Source: Anisus vortex
Taxonomy: Eukaryota > Mollusca > Gastropoda > Planorbidae
DNA: 64,000 bases
NCBI GenBank assembly: GCA_949126835.1
Contig: OX421495.1
Span: 22,136,815-22,200,814 of the forward strand
Reading direction: 5' to 3'
Below are positions 10,984 through 23,766 of the stretch, piece by piece. Every line of letters begins with the position of its first letter. The stretch's first letter is position 1. Under the pieces are notes generated by a model. It worked only from the letters and a program-made list of their open reading frames with translations, searched no databases and had not been told where the DNA came from. A program made the position numbers and the translations under genes.

Positions 10984-11727
10984 AGTACACCGAAAACTAT
11001 ACACGAAATACACATCCAATCATTTTTGTACACAGCAGATCTACGCAGCAATTAAACTATCAATAAATGGAATCCTTTTATTTATATTTTTTTTGGTCTC
11101 ACATTCCTGATCTTTTTCTAATTCCATTTTTTATTTTATTTTACCCAATACACGAAACAGCGCGCGCCGAAAGCTTAACGTCCTTCCGCCGATGTAGAAT
11201 ATTTCATGACGAGTTATTCCCCCCCTGTTCAAATTCAATAATTGCATCTATTATTATCTATTCAAGCCGAATAACTCTATTGTCTCCATGTCTCCGTAAA
11301 TGTGATGCCCAGGGAGTTGTCTTTTCTTGCGAAGAGCTTTCAACCCCCCCAAAAAAAAATGACCTCAACATGTAAAAGATTTTAAACTACAGTAAAAAAA
11401 ACAACATAGAATTCAAAAGCTTTTTTTTTCTATTTGTTAAAAATCATTTAATAAATAAAAATCGAATTTTCACAATTTTATTTCGTTTGTTCAATGTTTT
11501 GTATCCAATTCAATTTGCTTCATACAAATTAGAGTGACCTGATTGAGTGGGAAGGGGGGGGGGGCGTCTTAGAAAAAAAAAAAGGGGGGGGGGTGTTAAT
11601 GAGTTCACAATGTGTATCAGCTGAATATAATGTTATAGTTTAAACTATGTTACCTAATTGATTTACAGTGTACATTTTCTTTTTACTAGGAAATCTATGC
11701 CGAATATACAATGCTAAAGCGATGCGA
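10984..11727. other. Anonymous AT-rich sequence
   Basis: No gene seen. Contains G runs near 11557 and 11584 next to poly(A), and many A/T runs. The + frame at 11067-11375 has no recognisable content. Confidence 0.4.
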
Positions 11728-12252
11728 TCTCTCTCACTCTCTCTCACTCTCTCTCACTCTCTCTCTCACTCTCTCTCACTCTCTCTCACTCTCTCTCACT
11801 CTCTCTCTCACTCTCTCTCACTCGCTCTCTCTCCCTCTCTCTCCCTCTCTCTCTCACTCTCTCTCTCTCTCCCTCTCTCTCTCACTCTCACTCTCTCTCT
11901 CTCCCCCTCTCTCTCTCTCTCCCTCTCTCTCTCTCTCACTATCTCTCTCTCACTCTCTCCCTCTCTCTCTCCCTCTCTCTCTCTCACTCTCTCCCTCTCT
12001 CTCTCTCTCTCTCCCTCTCTCTCTCACTCTTTCTCTCTCTCTCCCTCTCTCTCTCTCACTCTCTCCCTCTCTCTCTCTCTCACACTCTCTCTCACTCTCT
12101 CTCCCTCTCTCTCTCTCACTCTCTCTCTCTCTCCCTCTCTCTCCCTCTCTCACTCTCTCTCTCTCTCTCTCACTCTCCCTCACTCTCTCTCTCACTCTCT
12201 CTCACTCTCTCTCACTCTCTCTCTCTCTCTCTCCCTCTCTCTCACGCTCCCA
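11728..12252. repeat. (CT)n / (TCTCTCAC)n pyrimidine tract
   Basis: About 525 bp of almost pure pyrimidine: CTCTCT interspersed with CTCACT and CTCCCT. The long Ser/Leu frames on + and Arg/Glu frame on minus are repeat translations. Mirror-like polypyrimidine tracts of this length can form triplex DNA. Confidence 0.97.
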
Positions 12253-13302
12253 CTTTCTCTTGTTTCTAAATCAGATTCAAATTGGAAGCTAATGCTAGGC
12301 TGGGAAAGGAATAACATTTGGTGAAGAAAAGAAAAACAATGTGTTGGTCAGTAAAATTTTATTTCGCTGGGGCGATAATCGTGTTTTCTTTTTTTTTTAT
12401 TAGGCCAAACGAAAGTAGGTCAAGACATCGAATTAAATTAGGTCACGGCTAAAAGAAACAATAACGGAGAAAACTGATAAGTAGGGCAAGGAATAGTGAA
12501 AATGACGAGGAAGACGTCCTTGGGTCCGGAAAGGGAGATGGGTGGCAGCGAATACCGCTGTGGTGGTATGTGGTATCTAAGCTGTTTGTTCCGTGGTAGT
12601 CTCTGCTGCTGACAAAATTAAGTGATCCAACTGGTTAGGGGGAATAGGAGACGATACAGCGCCATTGATCATTCTGGAAGGGGAAGGACGTTGGGTAACT
12701 CTTGTCTGTTGTCTTGTACAACAAGTATGGGTTAGCTCCAACCCCTTCATCCCACATCAGGGGATGGTGTCGTCTTGCGTTTAAAGAGTGTCTTGGGGAT
12801 ATCAATTCTAAACGGCGTGTGTCTGTTCGTATGTGCTTGCTAGTGTGTGGGTTTGCATGTGTTGCGTTAAATGTAAGAAAAAGTCACACACACTCACACA
12901 CACACCAACAACTACAAAGCAAAGAACAGCACACAATAATAAACAACATACGTAATTATGTAATACGTAATTCCTTCCTTTAGTTAGCGAAGAACCTTCT
13001 GTTCCATGTTTTTCAAGGCCGAGTGGCTTTTGGTTAAAATTTGGTTACACCTTGAGCCGCTGAAAGGATTATATTGTACTGCAAGTCTGACAATGGGCTC
13101 CTTTTAAAAAATTAAAGATTGGGCAGGATGATATTTATTGTATACGTACTGCTTACTTCTGGGCCCCCTTCATGGGCGACGGAGCAATTTACCTACTGCA
13201 TATTTCCGTCACATCAGACAAAGTTAGGTTAATGTCTGCATTATCCTTACTTCTTATCCACCTTATTGCAGGTGCAACAAGTTATGAAAATAACACAAAA
13301 TG
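12253..13302. other. Unassigned sequence
   Basis: No recognisable gene. Includes a short (CA)n near 12885-12905. No features supported. Confidence 0.4.
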
Positions 13303-13966
13303 TATAAGCTATTTAAAACAGTGATGAGTGAGTGTATGATTGCCTAATTCTTTCAATGTGTGAGTTATTTAAGACATTGATGAGTGAGCTATTTAAGACA
13401 TTGATGAGTGAGTTATTTAAGACAGTGATGAGTGAGTTATTTAAGACATTGATGAGTGAGCTATTTAAGACATTGATGAGTGAGCTATTTAAGACATTGA
13501 TGAGTGAGCTATTTAAGACATTGATGAGTGAGCTATTTAAGACATTGATGAGTGAACTATTTAAGACATTGATGAGTGAGTTATTTAAGACATTGATGAG
13601 TGAGCTATTTAAGACATTGATGAGTGAGCTATTTAAGACATTGATGAGTGAGCTATTTAAGACATTGATGAGTGAACTATTTAAGACATTGATGAGTGAG
13701 CTATTTAAGACATTGATGAGTGAGCTATTTAAGACATTGATGAGTGAGCTATTTAAGACATTGATGAGTGAGCTATTTAAGACATTGATGAGTGAGCTAT
13801 TTAAGACATTGATGAGTGAGCTATTTAAGACATTGATGAGTGAGCTATTTAAGACATTGATGAGTGAGCTATTTAAGACATTGATGAGTGAACTATTTAA
13901 GACATTGATGAGTGAGCTATTTAAGACATTGATGAGTGAGTGTATGATTGCCTAATTCTTTCAATG
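13303..13966. repeat. 24-bp minisatellite that stays open as an ORF
   Basis: The 24-bp unit is ATGAGTGAGCTATTTAAGACATTG. Because 24 is a multiple of 3, one + frame (13332-13955) stays open and reads about 24 copies of the octapeptide MSELFKTL, with only a few substitutions. The array core is flanked by an exact 36-nt direct duplication starting GATGAGTGAGTGTATGATTG at 13323-13358 and 13931-13966. One degenerate unit lies further left, at about 13303. No promoter, splice signal or independent protein feature supports expression, so I treat it as a repeat. Confidence 0.9.
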
Positions 13967-14082
13967 CATTTCCAGCTAACAATAATATAATGTATTCATT
14001 GGGTTGCCTTTATTAACCCAATCTTATTCTATGTGGAAAATAAAACTAGTTAGTTGTCTACATTCAAGCAATCTCTCTCAAG

Positions 14083-14144
14083 CCCCCCCCCCCCCCTTTA
14101 TATCTACAAACAGCCCTTACTATTATTATTATTATTATTATTAT
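14083..14144. repeat. Poly(C) and (TAT)n microsatellites
   Basis: A run of 14 C at 14083-14096, and (TAT)8 at 14121-14144. Confidence 0.95.
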
Positions 14145-15030
14145 ACAAACAAACAAAAGACGCCTTTAATGATTTTGTGTATGTTCAAGCAAAAACAATA
14201 AGCATTTCCTATTCTCTTCGTATTAATTGTTTTTATTATCTCTAGCCAAACAATTAACAAACAAACAAATGATGAACGACAGAACATAACAATATACATT
14301 AACCAACGAGGTAGTCAATTGCTGTTTGTCTCGCTGTATGTTCATTGTTTTGTTTTTAATGTGATGTAATAACAGACTATACAATTAAACGATCCAACGT
14401 CATACAATCTACCGGTTGACATTTTCTCTCTCTCTCTCTCTCCCTCAATACGTTCCGATAATGTTACATTACAAGCCTTTTTGATGCTGGTCTCCATCCA
14501 CCCCCCCCCCCTCCCTTGCACTCCTGTTAGAACGATGTTGACGATTATAATTATTCTAAAGGAGGCCGGGGATGGGGGGGGGGCGGGGATGAGGGAGGGG
14601 CTGGTCATGTGATGAAGTAATGACTCTCCGCCCATTTCTGGTTATATGCACGCTTTTGACTTAAAGGTTTATTGTGTCGGTGTGGAGGGTAGGGATTGTG
14701 AGGGTGGGTGGGGGAGGGTGATTGCTGTTTAAAAAAATAAAATAAACAACTGTTTATGTTCGTAATGGCTGTTGATAATTCAAATTGTGAGAAGGGCGTG
14801 TTTGTGCGTGTGTATGAACGATGCATGTGCAGCCTATTTTCCCGCCATATTGCTCACGATGGTTGCACCAAACTGAAGGTGAGTTTTTTTTAAATATTGT
14901 TATTGTTGTTGTTATTGTGATTTTTTATTTCACGCATAATTCAGTTTTGCGCTCATAACGTAGCGGCAAGACATCAGCACACACCTACATGCACAAAGAT
15001 TCGTAAGACGCTGTTGCTATTGATTTGTTC
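14145..15030. other. Unassigned sequence with short simple repeats
   Basis: Contains (CT)n at about 14424-14444, C and G runs near 14501 and 14574, and a consensus donor-like AAGGTGAGT at 14875-14883. That donor closes a possible small exon preceded by a weak acceptor (TGTGCAG, about 14831), which is open in one phase but short and unassigned. Otherwise nothing recognisable. Confidence 0.3.
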
Positions 15031-15100
15031 GATGTAAGCACTAAGATGTAAGCACTAAGATGTAAGCACTAAGATGTAAGCACTAAGATGTAAGCACTAA
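15031..15100. repeat. 14-bp tandem repeat, five exact copies
   Basis: GATGTAAGCACTAA repeated five times without a mismatch, so recent expansion is likely. Confidence 0.97.
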
Positions 15101-15147
15101 GACACTGATTTAAACTATTGATCCCAGATTGTCCCATAGCAGTAAAG

Positions 15148-15410
15148 GCCGACCGAACGGCACATTATTGATAATGGTGCATTGGGCGCCTGGAGCAGGG
15201 TTCGAATTTCGCGCCTATTTACACTGATTTAGTTTTCAATTATTAGTAAGCTAACTTAGGCCCTACGTAAAGAAGAAGAAACGGTCAGTTGGGCGAACAT
15301 ACAAACTTCGGCAGCTCTCCTCATCCTCCCCATCTAGCTACACCACTGGTGATGGATTCGAACCCGGGATCTTAGGAATGCAATGTCACCGCTCATTTAG
15401 TCTACTAATG
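15148..15410. mobile_element. Remnants of tRNA-like SINE heads
   Basis: On the + strand GGCCGACCGAACGG is followed about 50 bp later by CAGGGTTCGAATTTC (about 15208-15222), an A-box/B-box-like spacing. On the minus strand the complement of ATTCGAACCCGGG (about 15356) gives a second B-box-like element. Both have no clear body and may be separate, heavily decayed tRNA-derived repeats. They are not functional tRNA genes because no cloverleaf can be drawn. Confidence 0.3.
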
Positions 15411-17078
15411 TTGATCTCCATTCGTTCTATTTTGTTAATATTTAAACGATGAAATTAACGGAGTTTACATTCATAAGAATATATCCGGTTTAATTTTCAT
15501 TTTAAATAATATACTACTAAAAGTACTAAATGGTCTGTTATCATAACGTCTAAAAATCCTTTATACCCATTTGCAACAACAATGAACAATCCCACTTTCC
15601 AATGTCAGTCTCTTAGAATGCCAGAGCCCCTGGGTTTTTCCATCGCCACTTTCCAGAAAATCAGAGCGGCTGTCATATACAAAGACAATCTTTGAAATTG
15701 GAACCGTCTTCTGCTTAGAATACCTGCAAGTGTGAATAGCAATGTGCACCTGTTTGTTTACCTGGCTTTAGATATCGATTTTTGAAGGAAAACAAAAAAT
15801 ATCCGAGATGTCTACGTATGCGATTAATTTGAACAGGTACTTGACTAACAAAGGGAAGCTATCTAGCGGTTTGGGGCGCTGTTCTAGGTACGCTATCATC
15901 TGGCATGCTCAATAAAGGCAGTCTATGGACTTATGTCGATAAACATAGACATAAATCTCCCGTGAATATAATGTTTATTCACAATTATATTTTTTGCTTC
16001 CAACTAAGAAACAAATAAAATAATAGCAACGATAATAAAAAAAAATGTTAATTTAATAATTTCAAAGAAAGTTGAGGTTAATGAATAATAAATAATGAAT
16101 GTTTCACTGCTAGCCAGAAACGCTGCAAATATATTTTGTGGAGAGTTCCAAACGACAATTACTTTTGGGGGCTTCAATACACATAGCGAGGAGCGAACGA
16201 CCCTGTTGAGTGCGATAAAATTAAATCGCAACTCTCTTGGGGCAACCCGCCTCACCCCACCCCCCAATCACCCCCCCCCCCCCCACTTGTTATCTTCTAA
16301 CGTCTGCAGATCAAACAGTCTGAACATGGTCTGAACATGGCAGTTGAACCAGAAGAAGAAAAAAAAAAGGCGGGCAAATAATGAGAAAGTAACAACACAA
16401 ACAGCAGACGTATCAAACAAGATTTTTGCAAATAATTTTCCCTCCCGGCGTTAAGTGAGCACACCGGGAAACTCCGCTAGAGTTGAGAGGGGGGGGGGAG
16501 CTAAACGGGAAATTCCGTAAGAAGGATGAATTGTTGGAGGAAATTATAGGGAGATTAGAGATGGAATTATAAACTTGGACGAGAAACAAGTAAGAGTTAT
16601 GTTTCCTTTTTTTATGTTTATTTTTTCCCCTCTTCATCCCGTACTTCGTTAATTTTTTTATGCCATCGATTAGGCCCAACAAACATGGCGTCGCAGCTAC
16701 ACATCTATTTGTGTGTGTGTGTGTGTTTGTTTGTTTAGCTGCAAGGCCGCCATCAAAGATTGCGTTTAAATCAAGAACACTGCGCAGCTGTAAATATTTA
16801 ACGAATCGATTAGCACCAATGATCGTATGGTGCTGGTGTGCAGAGTGCAAATAGACAGAAGAAGAGTCGTGGTGCATGATACATAACGTACATCTACCAA
16901 AAAGCTTCATTTTTTGCCAATTAACACGTTTTGTAAATTACAATTATAGGAAAACATTGTTTCTAGAAGGAGATTTAGCGATACACCCAGTCTATTCAGC
17001 GACACACACACACACACACGTCTATTCATCGAGTGCTCATAAAGCTCTACCAATTAAAACCCCAAATAAATAGCAAAG
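15411..17078. other. Unassigned sequence with homopolymer runs
   Basis: Contains a 14-C run at 16271-16284, G run near 16490, and a short (GT)n near 16712. The overlapping frames at 16004-16910 have no recognisable domains. Confidence 0.35.
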
Positions 17079-17080
17079 CC

Positions 17081-17148
<68 letters not shown>

Positions 17149-17155
17149 ACACACA
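17079..17155. repeat. (CA)n microsatellite
   Basis: About 77 bp of CA repeats with two interruptions (CG near 17085, TA near 17144). Confidence 0.97.
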
Positions 17156-18059
17156 AAACACAACAACAAAGCATAAAATAACCCATATATATAAAGCGTC
17201 TGAATTTAGGCTGATCAAAAACATCCATCCTCCACCCCAACCCTCCCTCTTGGTACAAAGCCCCCCTTCTAATCTAAACCACTTTACAAGAATATTAAAC
17301 CATGCATTCAGGAAAGCTGGATTTGTTGTTGTTGTTTTTTTTTTACATTTAAATTTACAAACTTGTAAAGAGTTCAATGTCAGTCTGAGAGCGTTGTATA
17401 GGGCACTAAATCTCTTAACAGCCTTTGGATTACAACTGGATTTAAAACGCATTGAATCAACAACTGTAATGAACAAAGGGCATGTTGGGATCGGAATCCT
17501 TTTCTTCCAGTAATATAAGCACACACCGAACCGTTAAATCCTGTTTAATTATGTTGTATTTTTCCTCCCCCACCCCATCTAGTTTTTCTTTGTCAAACTT
17601 TACGACATATCCTGATACGACATATCCTGATACGACATGGCTTTGGCAATTGTTGTAAAACAAAACAAATGGCGCCCGGATCAAAGCACCCATAATGCAT
17701 CATTCTGAACGTTCAGCCTCGTTTTGAATTTGTCCCGATGTACGGTACGTTTTCATAAATAGATATGTCTGCTTATAATCTCAATATAATTATCGTGGAT
17801 TTAATCATATTTCTTGGGTAAATATAAACTAATAATGTAAAACGTTTTTGAATATTGATTTACATAAGTAGGACTCGCTATGGGATTACATATGTGTTCA
17901 TATGTGTTCTTGTTTTTAAAGATTTAAAGAATATATATGTACTGTCGGGAATGGTTTTTGAAAAAAATAATCCAGCTTTTTATTGTGCCCTTGTTTTTGG
18001 TTTTGTACATTCTTATATTTAACATCATCAAACTTTCTTTTATGACTTTGTGTCAAAAA
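17156..18059. other. Anonymous AT-rich sequence
   Basis: Only a small 15-bp duplication, TACGACATATCCTGA at 17601 and 17616, stands out. Confidence 0.4.
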
Positions 18060-18165
18060 CGTCGAAAAAAGAATAGACCAACTTCCCGCAATCCTTTCGA
18101 ACAGAAACTTGGCACATAGACGTGTTGCCGATGACAACACATTCTATCAAAATGTTTTATTAACC
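18060..18165 (+). repeat. Unclassified dispersed repeat, copy 1
   Basis: Shares the core CAACTTCCCGC...GAAACTTGGCACATAGACG with copies at 42318-42460 (minus) and 56030-56165 (+). It is followed by GATGACAACACATTCTATCA, also echoed in the minus copy. No terminal inverted repeats or target duplication were found. The overlapping + frames are probably incidental. Confidence 0.55.
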
Positions 18166-19075
18166 ATCGTTGCGTGGATACATCTGCTTTTTACGACGCG
18201 GATTCTAAGTGCCAACTACTCCCCAGAATACGCCGGGAGACAGGCCAATGCCATCTTTGAAGTTCGGTTTGACCTTTTCTTTGCCCACCTTAATCGTGTT
18301 GGTCGATGTCAATTATGAGACAATGTACGATATTTAAAAGACGTACAACCAGCGCAAGAAACAATCAAGAGCAGTTAATCAATGTGACATTTCGACGTGG
18401 CATAAGACTTTTATTTGTCCAGAGCTCTCTAATGTAAGATTATTGCCACCAATTATTGTCTTAATAAGAGTTGGCAATTCCGCCGTGTGTGGGACTACTC
18501 GTGCGGCGAGGAGTTCTGTTGACATTTTGGCATGATGAAATTGACATTTCTGAATTCTTTAGCGTGTAGAGGTTTTCGGTGCACCTTGATTGCACTTAGC
18601 ACTGTCTTGAGGGAAAGCACGAATAGCAGGTACATATATATGAAGAGCTGTTTTCAGAAAGGTTGTGTGACATTTTGGACTAGAATGTAGATGTCACAAC
18701 TTACACGTGGCGAATGGTCAGTCGCGCCATTTTGAGTCAACGTCACGCGGACGTGACATAGAATCACGTTTTTTCGTACACACCCCATTCCCGTCTCGGC
18801 ATCTCAGCCACTACCTTTTATCTTGAGCGTGTTTGGAGTGTGTTCAAGTCTACCTGACATCCGTAGATTACGTCTATCTACGTTTTCTTCAAGAAGAACA
18901 AAAGGTTTCTTCCAAATTTGTTTTGTTGGAGTGTGGGACGTGTTTGGTAGATGCTGATTGGTTAAAATTTCTGAAGAGATGATGTCTTGTCGTTGAGAAG
19001 ATTTTGAGTGAATTGCAAAGTTACAAGGGTAACTATATGTATAGAAGGTATAGAGTCAATTGCTTTTATCTAAAC
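18166..19075. other. Unassigned sequence with a short palindrome
   Basis: GTCACG (18742-18747) and CGTGAC (18752-18757) form a 6-bp perfect inverted repeat around a 4-nt spacer. No associated gene was seen. Confidence 0.35.
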
Positions 19076-19283
19076 TAGGGGTCGGCAACATACAACACGC
19101 GTGACAGAATCGGCACGCAGAGCGATTTTAAATGGCACGCGGAAGACCCTTAAAAAGTCAATTCAGGTCTCTTCGACGAGAAATTGAATACAAGAGCAGT
19201 ATGACATACAAGCCGCTGGCACGCTGGATGAATTAGAAATCCATTTTTGGCACGCTATTATCAAAAGGTTGCCGACATTGGTG
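19076..19283 (+). mobile_element. hAT-type MITE
   Basis: It begins TAGGGGTCGGCAACATAC and ends AGGTTGCCGACATTGGTG, imperfect inverted ends. It contains the family blocks GGCACGCAGAGCGATTTTAA and GGCACGCTATTATCAAAAGG. Flanking 8-mers ATCTAAAC (19068-19075) and ATCTAACC (19284-19291) differ at one position, a slightly decayed target duplication. Confidence 0.85.
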
Positions 19284-20469
19284 ATCTAACCTATGATGGT
19301 GGTTTTACTAATCCGAATGATATTTACAGATCTGCTTTCTACGAATAGCTATCAAACACTTGTTAACGTTCCACTGTTAACCCAACGCTACACCACAAGG
19401 CCAAGCCCTCTGGTTCTAGACCCGTTTATAAACCTGTAATTAACGGATCCGCTGTGACACACAGGTCTGGGTCATCGCGTCACGCGTCTGGGTCAAAACG
19501 CCAATTATGCAAAGCCATTTTTTTTGGCTTTTCTTTCGAACCAGCAGCTTTTTGAAATTGATACGGACATTTTGTAAGCTGGTATTGCTTTGAAATTGTA
19601 CCCGTATGCCGTCACCATCTTTACAAACTTACCAACCTTGTCATCAGTTCTTTGTTTGTTGTTGTAGTTGATGTGTGTGGGAGGGGGGAGGGGCGAAGGG
19701 GGGGAGGGTTACGTTTCCGCAACATTGAATTCATGTTTGTAGCAAAGTCTTTGATGTATCTCAACTGGGTGTGCAATGTTTATGCAATCGGATATACAAA
19801 GATAAGATGATGGGGTGTCAACGAACTACCAGGTGAAAAATATGGCCGGGATATGGTGCTGGTTGGAGGAGGGGGGTGTCTGAAAGGTGGGACTTGGAAC
19901 AACGGGTTGATCCACTTTTAAAACACTAAGTATCTGGACGTAATAATACAGATTAATACAAATTAGTAATAGGTTTAATAATAAAAAAAGATATGTAAGT
20001 CAGAACAAGGGCATATTAACCAGTGGCGCCAGTTTGGGTGCCGTAAAGTTTGGTGTGGAAGTTTGCCGAGGAAAGGTGATGGGGTGGGGGTGGGCATCTC
20101 TACCCATAATCGGAAATGAACTTCGCAAAATTCGCTGCCACCATTATTTAAACCAAACACTACAATAGGTCGATACTACCAACGACACCCAACGTTAATT
20201 AGTGTGCTCGGTGTTTAAAGTTGTGTTTCGACTTCAATGCCTTTAGTTTTCTGTAGTCCAACTCTGTAGCCTTCTATATTCAATGTCACGGTCAATATCT
20301 TCCCTCGCCCTATCCTCGCTTTCCCAATTAATTTCGACTCGTTGGCTATGACGAGTTCTTTAAATGTACAAGCAATTATGCGTGTGGATAAAAACAACAA
20401 CAAACAACACAACAAACAACACACACACATTCAACCTCCAAGCTGGGATAGTCATTACGCCAGATCTGT
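19284..20469. other. Unassigned sequence
   Basis: G-rich patches near 19680-19700 and 19868-19880; a weakly tRNA-like stretch near 19370-19440 is too poor to call. No gene recognised. Confidence 0.35.
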
Positions 20470-20525
20470 TACCACCACACACACACACACTCACACGCGC
20501 ACACACACACGCACGCACACAACGA
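20470..20525. repeat. (CA)n microsatellite
   Basis: CACACA runs interrupted by TCACACGCG and GCACGC. Confidence 0.9.
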
Positions 20526-21809
20526 TCCCACCCCCCTTTTCACTCCATTACTCTAAACAGAAATGTGCCTGATGTGAAGTGCAAATAGTGTGAAAATATT
20601 GTCATTTTCTTGAAGTGCTATTTTTGCCTCCATCTCTATTTCTCTCCCTCTACACTCTCTCTCTCTCTATCTCCCATTTCACTCACTCACTCTCTCTCTA
20701 TTTCTTTGTCTGTCTTTATCATTCCGCTCTGTCATTCGAAAAAAAAACAAAGAAGAACATTTCTATTTCCTTTTTCTTCCCTCTCCCCCCGTCGTACATT
20801 CAGTCCGATGCGCTCACTTCCGTCACCATAGTAACCCGTCACGTTGACCCTGAAACGACCATTGAACTGTGACCTTATGGTTACTCGCACCATACAGTAC
20901 GTTGGCGGGAAGAAAAAAAACAACAACTAGCCACATTATTGAGACTAATGTTTTCCTTTATTCCTAATATTTTTGTTCAGGCAACATCTCTCCAACCCAC
21001 GCGTTCGTAGAAAGCAGATTCCTATAAGTAGAAGTCTCCATTAATTGATTTATCTATATTTTATTTTGGCGTCGAGATTAATTGTGTACAATTGTATACA
21101 TAGTTATTTAGAATGACGTAAAATAACCAATAAGTTTCTTCAACAACTTTCCAGTATGCATCTTCTCTTGCATTCTAAAAACTTCGGGGAAAATCCATTC
21201 TAGCACTTCCTGCAACAAAATCTATATCAGGTACGCAGATGTGTAGTTACGTTGTTTTTCTGCTTAGTGATAAATAAGCTACTTATTATTGACTTGTGAA
21301 GTTGAATAGTATTACTGTACATAAGTTCAAGCATTAAATTCTTCTTTAAAAAGTCGTCGAGTTGCTTGAGTGTATTATTTCATAACCTTGTTTATATGAA
21401 TAAGTTATATATACACTACTCTATATTTCCAATATTTCCCATCTGGTCTACATTTTTGAGTTGAGTTGAAGTGGGCATGACAAGGCTTGATACTGGTGGT
21501 TATACATTTTTAACTATTTTACGTAATGGACTCTTTTCATTCAGATCATCCTTGAAACATTTTTCTCTTTTGAATTGTACGAATGAAGTGGGGTAGATCT
21601 AGACTATAATTATGTCTTAAAAATGTGAATAATCCTTTAAAAAAGTAGGTTATGTCAGATGTGAAAGATATAGATTCTTGTTGAAGTTTGTGAGATAATA
21701 TGCACTTCCGGTTCTTATAAATAATTACCCGAGAAGCGCTATAGTGTCATCTGATCTGGGAAGACAACGGTTAAATCTAATGCTGCTCTAACATTATATT
21801 ATAGGGTAG
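20526..21809. other. Unassigned sequence with a short CT tract
   Basis: CT-rich at about 20635-20790. The remainder is AT-rich with no recognised feature. Confidence 0.35.
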
Positions 21810-22275
21810 ATCGTCATTATGGTGAAATCTGGAAAAAATTTCACGCTGAAATCGGGAATATTGTCTCGGTGAAATCTGAAACATTGCCACGGTGAAGTTC
21901 ATAACATTGTCACGATGGCGTCTAAAACGGCGTCACGGTGAAATTCATAACATTGTCACGGTGAAATTTAAAACAAAATTGTCACGACGCAGTCCAAAAC
22001 ATTGTCACAGTGAAGCCTATAGCCATGTCACGATGAAAAACAGAACATTGTCTCCGTGGAGCCTATAGCAGTGTCACTGTGAAATGTAGAGCATCGTCAT
22101 CGCGAAGTCTATGGCATTGTCAAGAGGAAACATAGAACATTGTGACTGTGAAATATATAACATTGCCACTGTGAAATATTGAACACTGTCACGGTGAAAT
22201 ATAGAACAGTGTCACGATGAAGCCTGGAACATTGCCAGGCGACGTCTATATTAATTTCACTGTAAAATCTAAAGC
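21810..22275. repeat. Degenerate 23-bp tandem repeat, about 19 copies
   Basis: The unit is close to CACGGTGAAATTCATAACATTGT, with the phrases GTCACGGTGAA and ACATTG recurring at about 23-bp spacing. Copies are widely diverged and two contain small insertions. No ORF. Confidence 0.85.
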
Positions 22276-22639
22276 CCAGAACAGTACGGTGTTTGGTACT
22301 AAGTAATAAGTCATGTATTTGTATGAAACACTGTTATTAAACTTGCTATCAAGCCCGATAAATTCAATCTTCCATAGAATATGGTGCGATGTAACGAAAA
22401 GAAAGGAGTAGAAAAAACTAAGAGTTACAATAGTAATACCACTATAACATTGGAAGCTTTATTCCATTCATCTATTAGGAAAGCCAAGAGGTCCAGACCG
22501 ACTTTTGACCGGGGGGTCTCTATACAATTACAGCCCATTTGCTACAGAACCAAACCACAGGCTGTACCAAATAGGACCTTTGCATTGCAAGTGAAGGAAA
22601 TAAAATACTAGTCAGATAAACAGGGTTGGTGTGTTTAGC
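22276..22639. other. Unassigned sequence with a 76-codon frame
   Basis: A + frame at 22381-22611 has normal residue composition but no motif I recognise, no splice context and no matching neighbour. It is most likely chance. Confidence 0.25.
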
Positions 22640-22749
22640 AGTAGCGCTTTAAGTGTCTATTTCCTTTTCTCTCGTTCTTTGCTTTATCTTATTTTGTCTG
22701 TCCGTCTCCTTTACTCAATCTCTTTCTTTTTGTCTTTCTCTTTCCCTAT

Positions 22750-22785
<36 letters not shown>

Positions 22786-23230
22786 CCACTCCCATTCTTT
22801 GTGTTTACTTTTTCTCTCTCTTTTTCTCTTTCCATATCTTTTCTCTCTATCTTTCTCATTTCATATATTTTCTCTTTCTCTTAACCATTCTCTTTCTTTG
22901 TGTTTGTTTTTCTCTTTATCTCTCGCTTTTTTTCTTTTTTTTTTAACTTTATCCTTCTATCTCCCCCCTCTTTGTCTCTCGCTCTCCTACTTTCTCTCTT
23001 TCTTACCCTCTCTCGCTCTCTTTTTCACTATCGCTCTCTCCCTCGCTCTTTTAATCTCTCTTTCTCCCTGGTTCTATTTTTCTCTCTCTTTCTCTCTTGT
23101 TTTTCTCCCTTTATCTCTAATTACTCTTTCTTTCCATCTCTCACTTTTCTCTCTGTGCTTTTCTCACCTATTCTCTCATAATCTCTAATTCTTTAAATGT
23201 TTCTTTCACTTTCTCCATCTACTTCTCCCT
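22640..23230. repeat. Degenerate pyrimidine (CT/TTTC)n tract
   Basis: About 590 bp of C/T-rich sequence with TCTCTC and TTTCTC blocks. Overlapping Ser/Leu/Phe + frames are translation artefacts. Confidence 0.9.
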
Positions 23231-23399
23231 TTTAACATCTAACCACCAATCACCCTCCCGCTCTATACTCCTGTGTCAAAGCAAACAATATTGGTTGCAA
23301 AAAAAAACATGATAAAACACACAACAACAGCATACAAACAGCTACGAGCAATAAATGAATGTGCCTAGTACGTCATCACTTTGAGTGTACCGCGTGCAA

Positions 23400-23470
23400 C
23401 ACACAAGGGAAGTAAGCTGAGCTATAAAAGACGATCTACTTCCGGTCGTTTCTACTCTCGGTGCCCCCAC
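23400..23470 (+). promoter_or_regulatory. Possible TATA-containing core promoter
   Basis: TATAAAAG at 23423-23430 sits upstream of TTTCTACTCTCGG, a possible initiator about 25-30 bp downstream. No gene or retroelement body was recognised downstream, so this may be coincidental. Confidence 0.2.
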
Positions 23471-23766
23471 CCCCACACCCCTAAATTTATTTATTTTTAT
23501 ATTCTTATCTTTATACTTATCTCCTTTATAGGATTAGGTGAGAGCAATAACATTTTATAGGCCAGTGCTCCATAAGTCAACGTTGAGTCCACTAGTACAT
23601 AAAACACTTTTCTGTGGCGTTTCGAGTTTCTTACATTGGGGTTACAGTGCTAGACTTGAATTATGAGTCTCCACGGCCGACATTTTGTTTTGACTATTCA
23701 ATCTCTGTTAACTATTTCCTTTTTTCCCCTGTTTTCTCCCGGTGTCCTGGTTTGTGTTGATGGATT

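Noticed and set aside
11668..12324. 218- and 193-codon frames on + and Arg/Glu frame on minus
   Set aside because: They translate a (CT)n/(GA)n tract; no other sequence supports a protein.
13018..13080. Possible tRNA gene (GGCCGAGTGGCTTTTGG)
   Set aside because: A box-like only; no B box at proper spacing and no cloverleaf.
22631..23188. 185-codon Ser/Leu/Phe frame resembling a membrane protein
   Set aside because: Produced by the degenerate CT tract; hydrophobicity is a by-product of TTC/CTC/TCT codons.
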